Positions 53,561 through 64,000 are shown, numbered from the stretch's first letter. The stretch: 64,000 nucleotides of DNA from Lentilitoribacter sp. Alg239-R112 (GCF_900537175.1 NZ_LS999835.1:316001-380000); one strand, 5' to 3'. The notes: generated by a model not told the origin, from the letters alone. Numbers and translations: made by a program.

Positions 53561-55828
53561 TTGATTAGTCAGCCTTTGGGGCCACGCACAATGCTTAAAA
53601 GGCTTCGAGAACTCATGGCAGAAGTACTTGAGCCGCAAGAGCGGCTTGATCGTGTTGTTGCACAAATTGCAACCAGCATGGTGTCTGAGGTTTGTTCATT
53701 TTATGTCTTGCGTGCTGATGGTGTGCTTGAACTTTATGCCACTCATGGTTTGAAAAAAGGTGCCGTCCACCAAGCACAGCTGAAAATGGGACAAGGTCTG
53801 GTCGGTTCCATTGCTGCGACCGCTGATCCACTTAATTTGTCTGATGCACAATCGCATCCAGCGTTTCGATTTTTGCCGGAAACGGGCGAGGAAAAATATC
53901 ACTCTTTCCTGGGTGTTCCGATCCTGCGTGCGGGTCGTTCATTAGGTGTTTTGGTTGTTCAAAGCAAAAAAGAGCGTATTTACGCTGAAGATGATGTTGA
54001 AGCTATGGAAACAACCTCCATGGTTCTTGCAGAAATGATCGCAACGGGTGAATTGAAGAAAGTGACGCGTCCTGGTCTAGAACTAGACATGACACGTCCA
54101 ATTTCGATTGATGCGGATGGTTATGGCGGCGGTGTAGGACTTGGCTATGTGGTTCTTCATGAACCGCGTGTTGTTGTAACCGATTTATTGGCAGAAGATA
54201 TTGATGCCGAATTAGACAGACTTAATATTGCGGTTAAATCCTTACGCGTCTCTATTGATGATATGCTTTCGCGGCGCGATGTGCCACTGGAAGGCGAGCA
54301 TCGTGAAGTACTTGAGGCTTATCGCATGTTTGCTAATGACCGCGGATGGCGGCGGAAAATGCAAGAAGCGGTTCGTAATGGTTTAACGGCAGAAGCCGCT
54401 GTTGAGAAAGTTCAAAGTGATACGCGCGGGCGCATGATCAATTTATCTGATCCTTATCTACGTGAGCGCCTGTCTGATTTTGATGATTTAGCAAATAGAT
54501 TGTTACGTCAACTAACAGGTTTTACACCAAGTGCAATTGCTACTGGCTTGCCTGAAGCTGCTATTATTGTTGCTCGTAACATGGGTGCAGCAGAGCTGTT
54601 GGACTATCCTCGCGAGTGTATTAGAGGGTTGGTTCTTGAAGAGGGAGCGGTTACCAGCCATGTTGTTATTGTCGCAAAAGCAATTGGTGTACCTGTTGTT
54701 TCTCAGGCCACTGGAATTGCATCACTAGCAGAAAATGGCGACTCGATTGTCATTGATGGCGATGACAATATTGTTCACCTCCGCCCTGCGACAGATTTGC
54801 AAGATGCTTACGCTGATAAAGTTCGTTTTCAAGCAAAGCGGCAGGAAGAATTTTCTGCACTGCGAGATGTAGAACCGATCAGTAAAGATGGTGTTGCCTG
54901 CAATTTATTGATGAATGCTGGTCTTGTCGTAGATTTGCCGCAACTGCGGGCTTCTGGTGCTGCTGGAATTGGTCTTTTTCGTACCGAGTTGCAGTTCATG
55001 ATCTCGTCAAAAATGCCAAAGGCAAAAGAGCAAGAGACATTTTATCGTCAGGTTCTTTCGCAGGCTGGGAACTTGCCGGTTACATTTCGAATTGTTGATA
55101 TTGGTGGTGATAAAGTCGTCCCTTATTTACGGTCAGCTGAAGAAGAAAACCCGGCCTTAGGTTGGCGAGCTATTCGCTTTTCATTGGATCGACCCGGTCT
55201 TTTAAAAACTCAAATTCGAGCACTTTTGCGCGCCAGTAGTGGTACTGAACTGCGTATCATGATCCCGATGGTGACAGAGGTTTCCGAGCTTGAGAAAACG
55301 CGCAAACTCATTGATCATGAAGTTGAGTTTTTGTCGGGCCACGGTTATAAAATGCCAAGTAAAATAAGCTTTGGAGCAATGCTTGAAGTACCAAGTCTGC
55401 TTTGGCAATTGGATGAATTAATGGCTGCAGTTGATTTTATTTCAGTTGGCTCAAACGACCTGTTTCAATTTATAACAGCGACGGATCGAGGTAATGCTCG
55501 CGTTTCAGATAGATTTAGCCCGCTTGATGCACCCTTCCTACGTGTTTTGCGGACAATTGTTGAGAAAGCAAGTGAAACAAACACACCTTTGACCTTGTGT
55601 GGAGAATTGGCCGGCAATCCTTTGACTGCTATGGCTCTTTTAGGTCTTGGTTTTCGTTCGATTTCCATGTCACCTGCTGCAATCGGACCGGTTAAAGCCA
55701 TGTTATTATCTTTGGATATAGGAAAGTTGCAAACCGAGTTACTGAGATCATTGCGGGATACAAAATCAGGTCACTCAACCAAAGAATTTCTCATAAATTT
55801 TGCAAATGAGAATAATATTTCTTTATAA
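53561..55828 (+). CDS. ptsP: Nitrogen-related PTS enzyme I (EI-Ntr)
   Basis: A protein of about 755 residues. An N-terminal GAF domain (about 25-165) that senses glutamine or another ligand is followed by the PEP-utilising domains. The phospho-histidine is about H367 in [15 protein letters not shown]. The C-terminal TIM-barrel has [12 protein letters not shown] and the [10 protein letters not shown] cysteine. It passes phosphate from PEP to NPr in a regulatory chain. The TTG at 53561 is ten bases after GAGG; a TTG at 53552 is too close to it. Confidence 0.96.
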   Translation: MISQPLGPRTMLKRLRELMAEVLEPQERLDRVVAQIATSMVSEVCSFYVLRADGVLELYATHGLKKGAVHQAQLKMGQGLVGSIAATADPLNLSDAQSHPAFRFLPETGEEKYHSFLGVPILRAGRSLGVLVVQSKKERIYAEDDVEAMETTSMVLAEMIATGELKKVTRPGLELDMTRPISIDADGYGGGVGLGYVVLHEPRVVVTDLLAEDIDAELDRLNIAVKSLRVSIDDMLSRRDVPLEGEHREVLEAYRMFANDRGWRRKMQEAVRNGLTAEAAVEKVQSDTRGRMINLSDPYLRERLSDFDDLANRLLRQLTGFTPSAIATGLPEAAIIVARNMGAAELLDYPRECIRGLVLEEGAVTSHVVIVAKAIGVPVVSQATGIASLAENGDSIVIDGDDNIVHLRPATDLQDAYADKVRFQAKRQEEFSALRDVEPISKDGVACNLLMNAGLVVDLPQLRASGAAGIGLFRTELQFMISSKMPKAKEQETFYRQVLSQAGNLPVTFRIVDIGGDKVVPYLRSAEEENPALGWRAIRFSLDRPGLLKTQIRALLRASSGTELRIMIPMVTEVSELEKTRKLIDHEVEFLSGHGYKMPSKISFGAMLEVPSLLWQLDELMAAVDFISVGSNDLFQFITATDRGNARVSDRFSPLDAPFLRVLRTIVEKASETNTPLTLCGELAGNPLTAMALLGLGFRSISMSPAAIGPVKAMLLSLDIGKLQTELLRSLRDTKSGHSTKEFLINFANENNISL

Positions 55829-55860
55829 GTAAATCGCAAATAACTCGAAGCGAAAAATTA

Positions 55861-56943
55861 ATGGCAACTTTACCAATTCAGAAAATGCAGGAACTCGAAC
55901 GTCGCTTTGGCGAGATCGAAGCTCGCATGGCAACAGGTCCAGATTCCGATACATATGTTAAATTGGCATCTGAGTACTCTGAACTTGAACCTGTCGTGAA
56001 GGCCATTCGAGAATATAATGGATATTTGAGTGAGATTGACGGCCTTGCTGAGATGCTAGGTGATAAAACCATTGATGCAGAGATGCGTGAAATGGCAGAA
56101 ATGGAACTGCCAGAACTAAAAGAGAAGATCGATGCACTTGGTGAAGAGATGCAAATTATTCTTCTGCCGAAGGATGCTGCTGATAGCAAAAACGTTATTT
56201 TGGAAATTAGGGGTGGAACAGGCGGCTCTGAAGCTGCGCTTTTTGCCGGTGACTTGTTCCGTATGTATGAGCGTTATGCATCTTCGCAAGGCTGGAAAGT
56301 TGAAGTGATATCATCCAGTGATGGAGATGTTGGCGGCTTTAAAGAAATTTCTGCAACAATTTCTGGACGGGGTGCTTTTGCCCGCTTGAAATTTGAGTCC
56401 GGCGTTCACCGGGTACAGCGTGTGCCCGAAACTGAATCTGGTGGTCGAATTCATACATCGGCCGCAACAGTGGCTGTTTTGCCGGAAGCTGAAGATGTTG
56501 ATATTGAAGTTCGCAATGAGGACATTCGCATTGATACGATGCGTGCGTCAGGCGCTGGTGGTCAGCACGTGAATACAACCGATTCGGCTGTTCGTATAAC
56601 GCATATGCCTAGCGGTATTGTTGTTACTTCATCTGAGAAGTCGCAACATCAGAACAGAGCGCGAGCTATGCAGGTATTAAAAGCGCGTCTTTATGATATG
56701 GAACGTCAAAAAGTAGATGATGAACGTTCAGCAGATCGCAAAAGCCAAGTTGGTTCGGGTGACCGCTCGGAGCGTATTCGTACATATAATTTCCCGCAAG
56801 GTCGTGTAACAGACCACAGGATAAATCTAACGCTTTATAAATTGGATAAAATGCTCGTCGGTGAGATTGATGAGATGATTGACGCACTGGTCGCCGATCA
56901 TCAAGCTACACAATTGGCCGCTCTTGGCCAACAGACTCACTAA
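55861..56943 (+). CDS. prfA: Peptide chain release factor 1
   Basis: A 360-residue release factor for UAA and UAG. The GGQ motif is at 233-235 in SGAGGQHVN; Gln235 is the target of PrmC. The codon-recognition region is [14 protein letters not shown] (188-201), the RF1 form. The late [13 protein letters not shown] block is complete. It is followed by prmC with a four-base gap, so modifier and target are made together. Length is normal. Confidence 0.97.
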   Translation: MATLPIQKMQELERRFGEIEARMATGPDSDTYVKLASEYSELEPVVKAIREYNGYLSEIDGLAEMLGDKTIDAEMREMAEMELPELKEKIDALGEEMQIILLPKDAADSKNVILEIRGGTGGSEAALFAGDLFRMYERYASSQGWKVEVISSSDGDVGGFKEISATISGRGAFARLKFESGVHRVQRVPETESGGRIHTSAATVAVLPEAEDVDIEVRNEDIRIDTMRASGAGGQHVNTTDSAVRITHMPSGIVVTSSEKSQHQNRARAMQVLKARLYDMERQKVDDERSADRKSQVGSGDRSERIRTYNFPQGRVTDHRINLTLYKLDKMLVGEIDEMIDALVADHQATQLAALGQQTH

Positions 56944-56947
56944 GTAA

Positions 56948-57814
56948 ATGGCACTGTCACTATCAGACGCTTTGTTGAAAATGCGGATGGCATTTGATGC
57001 CTCTGGCATTGAAGATGCCGGGTTTGAAGCTAAAGCTTTGTTAACCGGCTTACTGGAGTTTTCCACTTTAGATATTGCAATCAGAGCCGATCTGATTTTG
57101 AAAGATGAGCAAGTTGTCCTCATTAATAAGGCAATTCGAGAGCGTCTTTCAGGTAAACCAGTTTATCGCATATTGGGATGGCGTGAATTTTACGGCCTAA
57201 AGTTTGAGTTATCCGAAGAAACATTGGAACCTCGTTCCGATACAGAAACTTTAGTTGATGCAATTCTACCCATTTCTCAAAAGATTATCGAGGAAAGAGG
57301 CTCGTGCTCTATTCTTGACTTGGGAACAGGGACCGGTGCTATTGCTCTTTCAATTTTACACAATTGTGAAGGTGCGACGGCAGTTGGTGTTGATGTTTCA
57401 GATGACGCACTAAAGACTGCTCGCCAGAACTCCAAGCAGCTTGGACTCGCCGATAGGTTCACAGCCCTAAGAAGCAATTGGTTTTCAAACGTGGATGGTA
57501 TGTTTGATATTGTTGTATCGAATCCACCGTATATTTCGGTCAAAGCAATGGGTGAATTATCGATCGAAGTTGGAGAGCATGACCCGCATCTGGCACTTCA
57601 TGGGGGGGATGATGGATTGGATGCATATCGCTTGCTGGCAGAACAAAGTGTTGGTTATTTGAAAGCTGGCGGAACTATAGGGCTTGAGATTGGTTTTGAT
57701 CAAAATGATTCGGTTAAGAGGCTGTTTTTGGATCAAGACCTTGTGTTAACTGGAGAATACAAGGATTTAGGTGGCAGAGATCGTGTTTTATTGTTTGGAA
57801 GCTGCGGAAAATGA
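56948..57814 (+). CDS. prmC: Release factor glutamine methyltransferase PrmC
   Basis: A 288-residue enzyme that methylates the glutamine of the GGQ motif in release factors. The SAM site is ILDLGTGTGAIALSIL (122-137) and the catalytic NPPY motif lies at 192-195. An N-terminal helical domain that binds the release factor is present (1-80). It shares a transcript with prfA. No strong terminator follows. Confidence 0.96.
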   Translation: MALSLSDALLKMRMAFDASGIEDAGFEAKALLTGLLEFSTLDIAIRADLILKDEQVVLINKAIRERLSGKPVYRILGWREFYGLKFELSEETLEPRSDTETLVDAILPISQKIIEERGSCSILDLGTGTGAIALSILHNCEGATAVGVDVSDDALKTARQNSKQLGLADRFTALRSNWFSNVDGMFDIVVSNPPYISVKAMGELSIEVGEHDPHLALHGGDDGLDAYRLLAEQSVGYLKAGGTIGLEIGFDQNDSVKRLFLDQDLVLTGEYKDLGGRDRVLLFGSCGK

Positions 57815-58129
57815 GACTTTTTGTTACTTGTGCGTAAAAAAATGAATTATGGTAAGAAAAGACTTGGAATTGCATCAAAACCTGTCTAAAGTCTTCTTGA
57901 AAATGGTAGTGGTGGCGCTAAAGCCAATAAGCTGTAATGAAGCTTTTACCGCTCTTTCAAAGAAATCTTTTAGGGTTAAGATTTGCGGGCATTGCCAGTG
58001 AAAGTATTTGATATAATTACAATGTATAAGCTTTGCTTCATATAATCATGATATTTGGGCAACATCATTTGTTCTGCAATCTGGCAATGAACATTGGGCA
58101 TCACAACCAAAAATTTAGGTGAGTTTTTT
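57815..58129. other. Intergenic region between prmC and the DUF4167 gene
   Basis: I see no protein or RNA gene in these 315 AT-rich bases. A TATAAT box at 58012-58017 is a likely -10 element for the DUF4167 gene; the best -35 box (TTGCCA) is too close to be sure. A weak inverted repeat, AAGACTT and AAGTCTT, follows prmC at a distance of about 50 bases but lacks a T-run. Confidence 0.45.
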
Positions 58130-58807
58130 ATGAGAACTGGACAACAGAATAAGCGCGGACGTGGGCGTAATAATAACAATAATAATCGTAAGAACTCTAA
58201 TCCGCTCTCCCGTTCTTATGATAGCACAGGACCGGATGTAAAAGTTCGTGGTACTGCCCAGCATGTAGCCGAAAAATATATGACCCTTGCAAGAGATGCT
58301 CAAAGCTCTGGCGATAGGGTTATGGCCGAGAATTATCTCCAGCACGCCGAGCATTATAATCGGATTATTGCCGTTGGTCAGGCACAAATGCAGGAACGTC
58401 AACAACGCGATGAAGCTGCACGGGAGCAGCAGCAACAGCAACAACAAGAACGTGATGCTGAGAATGAAGCTAATACTGATGCAAAACAAGCAGTAGAAGC
58501 GCAAGATGCCACACAAGGGGATAAGGCTGATGGATCGGGCGATGATGATCGCGCTAATCGTAAACCGCAGCCACGTCGTAGAAATAATTCTCGCCCTCGT
58601 CGACCACGTGTTCAAGAGGCGGCTCCAACCGATGCGACTGGTGATGTAACTCCGACTGCAACAACATCTGCAGCTCCAACACAAGCCGCTCCTGCAACTC
58701 CAATTCCCGCACCTGAAGTTTCAACTCCTGAAGCTCCAGTATCTGAAAAATCTGAAGCTCCTGTTGAGGCAGTTAAGCCTGTTGAGGAGACAACGCCTGC
58801 GGAATAA
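58130..58807 (+). CDS. DUF4167 domain protein with low-complexity tail
   Basis: A 225-residue protein. The N-terminal DUF4167 region has the basic, Asn-rich start RTGQQNKRGRGRNN, then GTAQHVAEKYMTLARDAQSS and the helical GDRVMAENYLQHAEHY. A run of seven glutamines at about residue 105, a basic RRRNNSRPRRPRV patch and a long Pro/Ala/Thr/Glu-rich tail follow. This composition suggests RNA binding and disorder, but the family has no proven role. It sits between prmC and clpB as in other Hyphomicrobiales. The ATG follows AGGTGAG. Confidence 0.88.
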   Translation: MRTGQQNKRGRGRNNNNNNRKNSNPLSRSYDSTGPDVKVRGTAQHVAEKYMTLARDAQSSGDRVMAENYLQHAEHYNRIIAVGQAQMQERQQRDEAAREQQQQQQQERDAENEANTDAKQAVEAQDATQGDKADGSGDDDRANRKPQPRRRNNSRPRRPRVQEAAPTDATGDVTPTATTSAAPTQAAPATPIPAPEVSTPEAPVSEKSEAPVEAVKPVEETTPAE

Positions 58808-58863
58808 TTTTGCGCTGAGTAAAGATTTAATTTCAGTACATCTTAAATTTGGTCAGCTTTAAA

Positions 58864-58893
58864 CCTTTTCATTACGTCACCGAATACCCATAT
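58864..58893 (+). promoter_or_regulatory. Candidate RpoH (heat-shock) promoter of clpB
   Basis: CCTTTTCA and ACCCATAT are separated by 14 bases. The second box matches the heat-shock -10 consensus (CCCCATNT) at seven of eight positions, and the first is a weak fit to CTTGAAA. It lies 91 bases before the clpB start, and clpB is a standard RpoH target. Confidence 0.45.
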
Positions 58894-58984
58894 AAATTCT
58901 GTAGACGGCTTGCCACTTAATGGGAGCCTTTTCCGAAGCATTGTTTCCGCGCCACATTGGGCGGATCGTGATATGGAGTTAGAT

Positions 58985-61588
58985 ATGAATTTGGAAAAAT
59001 ATTCAGAACGCGTGCGCGGCTTTATTCAATCAGCGCAGGGTTATGCCCTTGGTGAAAATCATCAACAATTTACACCAGAACATTTGTTGAAAGTTTTGCT
59101 TGATGATGAGCAAGGCATGGCTTCGTCGCTGATCGAACGATCTGGCGGGAGTGCAAAAGATGCAGGTCTGGCTACACAAGTTGCACTTGGTAAGTTACCT
59201 AAAGTAACTGGTGGTAGTGGACAGATATATCTCGCACCTGAATTGGCGAAACTATTCACAACAGCTGAGAAGTTAGCAGACAAAGCTAGTGATAGTTTTG
59301 TAACGGTTGAGCGTTTATTGCTAGCTATGGTAACCGATAAATCCACCAATGTTGGTAAAATTCTGAGCAACGCAGGATTAACAGCGCAAAACCTTAATCA
59401 GACTATAAATTCAATTCGAAAAGGCAGAACCGCTGATAGTGCTAATGCCGAACAAGGTTTTGATGCACTTAAGAAATATGCGCGTGATCTTACAGAAGAT
59501 GCGCGTGAAGGACGTCTTGATCCGGTTATTGGACGAGATGATGAAATCAGGCGTGCCATTCAGGTTTTATCACGCCGCACAAAAAACAATCCTGTTCTTA
59601 TCGGTGAACCTGGTGTCGGGAAAACAGCGATCGCGGAAGGTCTTGCTTTACGTATCATCAATGGTGATGTGCCAGAATCTTTGAAAGATAAAAAATTAAT
59701 GGCACTTGATATGGGTTCTCTTATTGCGGGCGCGAAATATCGTGGTGAATTTGAAGAGCGTTTGAAGGCTGTGCTGAATGAAGTGCAGGCTGAAAGTGGT
59801 GAGATCATTCTATTCATTGACGAAATGCATACACTTGTCGGCGCTGGAAAATCGGAAGGTGCAATGGATGCGTCCAATCTTTTGAAGCCTGCCTTGGCTC
59901 GTGGTGAATTACATTGTGTCGGTGCAACAACGCTCGATGAATATCGTAAACATGTTGAAAAAGATGCAGCGCTCGCGCGGCGGTTCCAGCAAGTCTTGAT
60001 TAATGAGCCGAATGTCGAAGACACGGTTTCTATTTTGCGTGGGCTAAAGGAGAAATATGAGCAGCATCACAAAGTTCGCTTGAGCGACAGGTCCCTTGTT
60101 GCCGCTGCGACTTTATCCAATCGCTATATTACCGATCGGTTTTTGCCGGACAAAGCAATTGATCTTATTGATGAAGCGGCAGCGCGGTTGCGTATGCAGG
60201 TGGATTCCAAGCCAGAGGAGCTTGATGAGTTGGATCGCAAAATTATCCAACTTAAGATTGAGCGTGAAGCTTTAAAAAAAGAAGATGATAAAGCAACGAA
60301 GGATCGACTTGTCGATCTAGAGGCGGAGTTGTCTGACATTGAAGAACAATCAACTGGCTTAACTGCAAAATGGCAAGCTGAGAAACAAAAACTTGGTCTT
60401 GCAGCGGATATAAAGCAGAAACTCGAACAGGCTCGAAATCAGCTGGAAATTGCGCAGAGAAATGGCGAGTTTCAAAAAGCTGGGGAATTGACCTATGGTG
60501 AAATTCCGGCGCTTGAGAAGCAGCTTTTAGAATCTGAGAACCGTGAGAATCAAGCTGGCGCAAGCATGGTTGAAGAGGTTGTTACACCAGACCATATTGC
60601 TCATATTGTATCGCGTTGGACGGGTGTTCCCGTTGATAAGATGTTGGAAGGTGAACGAGATAAGCTTCTTCGTATGGAAGATGAAATTGCCAAACGCGTT
60701 ATTGGTCAAGGCGAAGCTGTTCAGGCTGTTTCGCGAGCCGTTCGTCGTGCAAGGGCTGGGTTGCAAGATCCAAATCGTCCAATTGGTTCATTTATGTTTC
60801 TTGGACCAACCGGTGTTGGTAAAACTGAGCTGACCAAGGCGCTTGCTGAGTTTTTGTTTGATGATGAAACAGCTATGGTTCGCCTTGATATGTCGGAATA
60901 TATGGAGAAACACTCCGTTGCGCGCCTTATTGGTGCACCTCCGGGGTACGTCGGTTACGATGAAGGTGGAGCTTTGACAGAAGCGGTTCGTCGTCGTCCA
61001 TATCAAGTTGTTTTGTTTGATGAAATTGAGAAAGCGCATAGCGATGTTTTTAATGTTTTACTGCAGGTGCTTGATGATGGTCGATTGACAGACGGGCAGG
61101 GACGAACTGTAGATTTTCGAAATGTTCTCATTATCATGACCTCTAATATGGGTGCTGAATTCCTCGTCAATCTGTCGGAAGATCAAGATGCAGAAGATGC
61201 ACGTGAGGATGTCATGTCCGTTGTTCGGGCGTCGTTCCGGCCTGAGTTTTTGAATAGGTTGGATGAAACGATTCTTTTTCATCGATTGCGACGTAGTGAG
61301 ATGGGCGCAATTGTTGATATTCAGATGCAACGTTTACTCAAATTGCTCGCAGAGCGGAAGATCAGCATAGATCTTAAAGACGATGCGAGGGAATGGTTGG
61401 CGAATAAGGGATATGACCCTGCATTTGGTGCAAGACCGCTTAAACGGGTTATTCAAAAATACTTGCAAGATCCTTTGGCGGAGAAAATCCTTGCTGGCAA
61501 TATAAGTGATGGTGCAAATATTGTGGTGAACAACGGATCAGATCGGTTGAATTTTTATGTAAAAGACAACCAGAAGGATGCGGCTTAA
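58985..61588 (+). CDS. clpB: ATP-dependent disaggregase ClpB
   Basis: An 867-residue AAA+ hexamer that extracts proteins from aggregates with DnaK. It has the N-domain ([18 protein letters not shown]), the first ATPase site GEPGVGKTA with Walker [13 protein letters not shown], the coiled-coil middle domain (about 400-520), and the second site [10 protein letters not shown] choose the ATG six bases after GGAG; upstream in-frame starts would include that ribosome site. The length fits ClpB, not ClpA. A terminator follows at 31 bases. Confidence 0.97.
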   Translation: MNLEKYSERVRGFIQSAQGYALGENHQQFTPEHLLKVLLDDEQGMASSLIERSGGSAKDAGLATQVALGKLPKVTGGSGQIYLAPELAKLFTTAEKLADKASDSFVTVERLLLAMVTDKSTNVGKILSNAGLTAQNLNQTINSIRKGRTADSANAEQGFDALKKYARDLTEDAREGRLDPVIGRDDEIRRAIQVLSRRTKNNPVLIGEPGVGKTAIAEGLALRIINGDVPESLKDKKLMALDMGSLIAGAKYRGEFEERLKAVLNEVQAESGEIILFIDEMHTLVGAGKSEGAMDASNLLKPALARGELHCVGATTLDEYRKHVEKDAALARRFQQVLINEPNVEDTVSILRGLKEKYEQHHKVRLSDRSLVAAATLSNRYITDRFLPDKAIDLIDEAAARLRMQVDSKPEELDELDRKIIQLKIEREALKKEDDKATKDRLVDLEAELSDIEEQSTGLTAKWQAEKQKLGLAADIKQKLEQARNQLEIAQRNGEFQKAGELTYGEIPALEKQLLESENRENQAGASMVEEVVTPDHIAHIVSRWTGVPVDKMLEGERDKLLRMEDEIAKRVIGQGEAVQAVSRAVRRARAGLQDPNRPIGSFMFLGPTGVGKTELTKALAEFLFDDETAMVRLDMSEYMEKHSVARLIGAPPGYVGYDEGGALTEAVRRRPYQVVLFDEIEKAHSDVFNVLLQVLDDGRLTDGQGRTVDFRNVLIIMTSNMGAEFLVNLSEDQDAEDAREDVMSVVRASFRPEFLNRLDETILFHRLRRSEMGAIVDIQMQRLLKLLAERKISIDLKDDAREWLANKGYDPAFGARPLKRVIQKYLQDPLAEKILAGNISDGANIVVNNGSDRLNFYVKDNQKDAA

Positions 61589-61619
61589 ATATTTGAATGT
61601 AAGTTTGCAAGATAGATTT

Positions 61620-61645
61620 GGGCAGGCTTTGACCTGCCCATTTTG
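61620..61645 (+). terminator. Rho-independent terminator of clpB
   Basis: A perfect 7-base-pair stem, GGGCAGG with CCTGCCC, has a 6-base loop (CTTTGA) and is followed by ATTTT. It lies 31 bases after the clpB stop. Confidence 0.8.
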
Positions 61646-61666
61646 CTGAAATTGTGGGGGAGCGGA

Positions 61667-62032
61667 ATGACGTACGATGAGTTTGATGAGTTTTGTGGCT
61701 CGCTACCTGCAACGACTTATGTCAATCAGTGGGGTGGATCTCATGTTTGGAAAGTTGGCGGTAAAGTTTTTGCAATTGGCGGATGGCATGATGATCCCAA
61801 TTGGCCGCGAATTACATTTAAAACTTCGGACCTTGCTTTTGATATATTAAAGGAGCAACCGGGTCTTCGACCTGCGCCTTATCTTGCGCCTCGTGGTGGC
61901 AAGTGGATTCAACATTCTGAGGCCCCAGGCCTAGATGATGATGCATTGAAAGATTACCTTAGAGAATCGCATCGTTTAATTAGCTTAAAGCTTACGAAGA
62001 AATTGCAGCGCGAGCTTAAACTTAATCAGTAA
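61667..62032 (+). CDS. MmcQ/YjbR family DNA-binding-like protein
   Basis: A 121-residue protein of the YjbR fold. It has the motifs LPATTYVNQWGGSHVWKVGGK, then GLRPAPYLAPRGGKWIQ and a C-terminal helix DYLRESHRLI. The family is named after a DNA-binding-like structure but has no established role. The ATG has GGGGGAGCGG upstream. Its end converges on the M23 peptidase gene with a gap of six bases. Confidence 0.9.
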   Translation: MTYDEFDEFCGSLPATTYVNQWGGSHVWKVGGKVFAIGGWHDDPNWPRITFKTSDLAFDILKEQPGLRPAPYLAPRGGKWIQHSEAPGLDDDALKDYLRESHRLISLKLTKKLQRELKLNQ

Positions 62033-62038
62033 TGCAAT

Positions 62039-63994
62039 CTAATTACTGGCGAGTGTCGTTGTATCTTCAATACCTAGCAGCGTGTTGATTTTTAGGCGAT
62101 TTTGGTGAAATGTCGCTAAGACATCACCTTTTAAAGCCTTGCTGTCAGGCAGCCGTACCCGCAGAGGGTCAACTTTAGTTCCATTTACAATCAGTTCATA
62201 ATGTAGATGTGGGCCAGTGGATAAGCCTGTGGAGCCTATAAGTCCAATGATTTGACCTTGTTTTACGCGTGCTCCTGGCACAACACCATTGCTGATTTTT
62301 GATTGGTGCGAGTAGGATGACACATAACCATTGGCGTGTTTTATCTTAGTTTGGCGACCATAACCGCCGGAATGCCATCCTGCTTCAAGAACGACACCAT
62401 CACCTGACGCTAGAATTGGAGTGCCGCGTGGAGCAGCCCAATCAACACCTGAATGCATTCTGGTTCGGCCAGTTATAGGATGTCGACGGATACCAAAGGG
62501 TGAGCGAAAGATGCCAGTTGGAGCCGGGTTGCGAAGTAAAAACTGTCTCCCGCTGCGGCCATCTTTATTGTAAAAGTCAACTGTACCATCGTCAGGATGA
62601 GTAAATTTGTAGAAACTTAAAGTGGTGTCACCAAAATTGGCTGAGATGTACAAGAGATCTGAATCTTTATTGGCATTGGAGCTTTCATCTTCTACTGAGA
62701 AAAAGGCTTCCAATTTATCGGTTGGTCTAATTTTGGCTCTGAAATCGACATTTGCTGCCATCAATTGAACAAGCTGTTTGATCATATCCTGCGTCATACC
62801 GTAGTAAAGGCCAGCCCTATAAATAGCATCATAGGTCGTTGGTAAATCCGTTACCTGTGGAACTTGGTTTGGTGTGTCTTCTAGAAGTGCGGCCAGATTT
62901 GGAGAATAAATTGGCTCATCTGCTATCACGTATCGACCCTTGTCATTGAGTGCGGCAGTAATAATATGATTGTTTTTTTCATAGATTGAGATCCGAACAA
63001 TCTCCGTAAATAATTCATCTTGCTCAATGCCAAGGCGAATAGACGTACCTGCATTCAAATTTTCGACATCGATTTCCTGGGAAAGAATATCAACGTATTT
63101 TGTGATTTGGCTCTCTTGGTGTCCGGTTTCAGTTAATATGTCACTCAGACTGGCCGCTGTTCGTATTGTTTGAACATCCTCAAAAAACTCTATCTCTTTA
63201 GTGTTCTTAGGCGCGTAACTGGCTACAGATATATTTTCAGCAACAACACGTGCATTGTTTTGAATGTTTGCTGTGAAATCAAAGATAGCAGTTTGTGCAT
63301 TTCCAAAGCGGCGAGGGTCAACATAATGGAGCGCCGCAATCTGGCTATCCTGTCCAATCAATATTGACCCATTGGTTCGAACAGTTTCTTCTGCTTCATC
63401 AAGGTTCATTCTTGCAGCATATCTGAGGCTGTCATCACCATATGGATAATCATATGTTTTAAGTGCGATTTCAGAATCAACTTTCGCGCCGTAAATTGCG
63501 CCAGAATCAAATGAGGCGTTAAGTTCAGGTTTCGTTGTTGAGAATATTTGTAACGGATTAAACTTTGGATATTCTTCCACATCCTGATAGTTTGAAGCCA
63601 ATGGCATGGAGACATGCACAAAAGGGCGCGTCCGTACGATCTGTTGATCACCTTCATTAATAAGGGTCGGAACATCCATAACGAGTTTGTCCGGCTCTCG
63701 ATTTGTTATGATGCTGGAACGGATACGGTGTTGTTTTTCACCTTTTGCCAAGGATGCAATAACAAGCAACGGGTCTGTGGCATTTAAAGCTACAGCAGGA
63801 GACGTTAGTTGTTCTTTACCCTCAAGCGCAACAAACAGTGCAATGCCCATCAATGAAATAGACGTAATGCCTGTCATAAAGGTGCCCGATAGCCACCTTA
63901 AAGAAACCTCTCTTCTATCCGGAGCGCGGGTGCCTCCAGCTAAGATGGGCGGTTCATCACCCATTCCATCTGCTCTATCGGTTCGAGATAGCAT
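62039..63994 (-). CDS. M23 family metallopeptidase (LytM domain), possibly incomplete at the window edge
   Basis: At least 651 residues. A cytoplasmic N-terminus and one membrane helix (about 36-57) precede a long periplasmic region with a LysM-like/opacity-type part, then the LytM zinc peptidase with ligands H514, D518 and H598 (HSGVDWAAPRGTP and HLHYE) and catalytic H563. It would cut peptidoglycan cross-bridges during growth or division. The frame stays open to the end of the window, so the true start may lie upstream of this ATG. Length and layout match alphaproteobacterial relatives. Confidence 0.92.
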   Translation of the reverse strand: MLSRTDRADGMGDEPPILAGGTRAPDRREVSLRWLSGTFMTGITSISLMGIALFVALEGKEQLTSPAVALNATDPLLVIASLAKGEKQHRIRSSIITNREPDKLVMDVPTLINEGDQQIVRTRPFVHVSMPLASNYQDVEEYPKFNPLQIFSTTKPELNASFDSGAIYGAKVDSEIALKTYDYPYGDDSLRYAARMNLDEAEETVRTNGSILIGQDSQIAALHYVDPRRFGNAQTAIFDFTANIQNNARVVAENISVASYAPKNTKEIEFFEDVQTIRTAASLSDILTETGHQESQITKYVDILSQEIDVENLNAGTSIRLGIEQDELFTEIVRISIYEKNNHIITAALNDKGRYVIADEPIYSPNLAALLEDTPNQVPQVTDLPTTYDAIYRAGLYYGMTQDMIKQLVQLMAANVDFRAKIRPTDKLEAFFSVEDESSNANKDSDLLYISANFGDTTLSFYKFTHPDDGTVDFYNKDGRSGRQFLLRNPAPTGIFRSPFGIRRHPITGRTRMHSGVDWAAPRGTPILASGDGVVLEAGWHSGGYGRQTKIKHANGYVSSYSHQSKISNGVVPGARVKQGQIIGLIGSTGLSTGPHLHYELIVNGTKVDPLRVRLPDSKALKGDVLATFHQNRLKINTLLGIEDTTTLASN

Positions 63995-64000
63995 CTTTAT

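Noticed and set aside
58115..58684. A 189-codon open frame antisense to the DUF4167 gene
   Set aside because: It is rich in Ile, Leu and Ser because it reads the low-complexity repeat on the opposite strand; no motif or ribosome site supports it.
62027..62048. Hairpin CAGTAAT/ATTACTG between the YjbR-like and M23 genes
   Set aside because: It is AT-rich and mostly composed of stop and last codons of both genes; no T-run follows.
1..64000. CRISPR arrays, IS elements, prophage genes, rRNA
   Set aside because: No regularly spaced repeats, transposase or phage proteins, terminal inverted repeats of IS type or rRNA sequence were seen.

Overview
The window looks like chromosome of an alphaproteobacterium, most likely of the order Hyphomicrobiales (Rhizobiales). 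This rests on gene families and gene order: aroK-aroB-CorC/HlyC, bolA-dnaJ-cobS-cobT, rpmB-DUF3108, metX-metW, hisC-tyrC, secA-parvulin-argJ and lysC-ptsP-prfA-prmC-DUF4167-clpB are all arrangements typical of that order. The DNA is moderately AT-rich by eye and TTG/GTG starts are common. TRAP transport and a halo-organic metabolism candidate suggest a marine or sediment lifestyle, but that is inference. The genus cannot be named from sequence reading alone.

Layout. (1) 1-1.9 kb: the 3' part of an ABC transporter ATPase and two tandem AhpD-like genes. (2) 1.95-8.6 kb: an accessory catabolic cassette. A MarR regulator and a 1071-residue reductive-dehalogenase-like protein, fused to a flavin/NAD/[2Fe-2S] reductase, face away from a complete TRAP transporter; a palindrome lies in the shared promoter region. 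The cassette ends beside a tRNA-Leu(CAA) gene. (3) 8.7-16.3 kb: housekeeping genes (DUF5665, DedA-like, dsbB, HNH, DNA glycosylase, gluQ, tusA, L,D-transpeptidase, accA, xerD, and a 49-residue membrane protein encoded on top of xerD). (4) 16.5-24.6 kb: aroK-aroB-CorC/HlyC operon, bolA, J-domain protein, cobST cobaltochelatase and a phytase-like exported protein. (5) 24.6-34.3 kb: yhhQ, rpmB, DUF3108, cupin, metXW, hisC-tyrC, DUF2125, ChaC, plsC. (6) 34.4-37.1 kb: an overlapping GNAT/flippase pair. (7) 37.2-47.4 kb: secA, parvulin, argJ, GNAT, mutT, orphan Flp pilin, NDUFAF5-like methyltransferase, comF, grxC, nitrilase-like, DUF1178. (8) 47.5-52.0 kb: accessory patch with chrA, DUF1761, an ArsR regulator between two SRPBCC proteins with duplicated operator-like sites, ubiG, and a DUF899 gene with a long perfect inverted repeat at its promoter. 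(9) 52.3-64 kb: lysC, ptsP, prfA, prmC, DUF4167, clpB, a YjbR-like protein and an M23 endopeptidase that may run off the window.

How it fits together. The most interesting unit is the marR-rdhA / TRAP locus. I read it as a cytoplasmic, respiration-independent, NAD(P)H-fed dehalogenation module: TRAP uptake of a carboxylated substrate, then corrinoid-dependent halide removal by a protein carrying its own reductase, under substrate-responsive MarR control. The window also encodes CobS and CobT of the aerobic cobalamin pathway, so the host may make the corrinoid itself. No IS element, prophage, integrase of island type or CRISPR array was seen.
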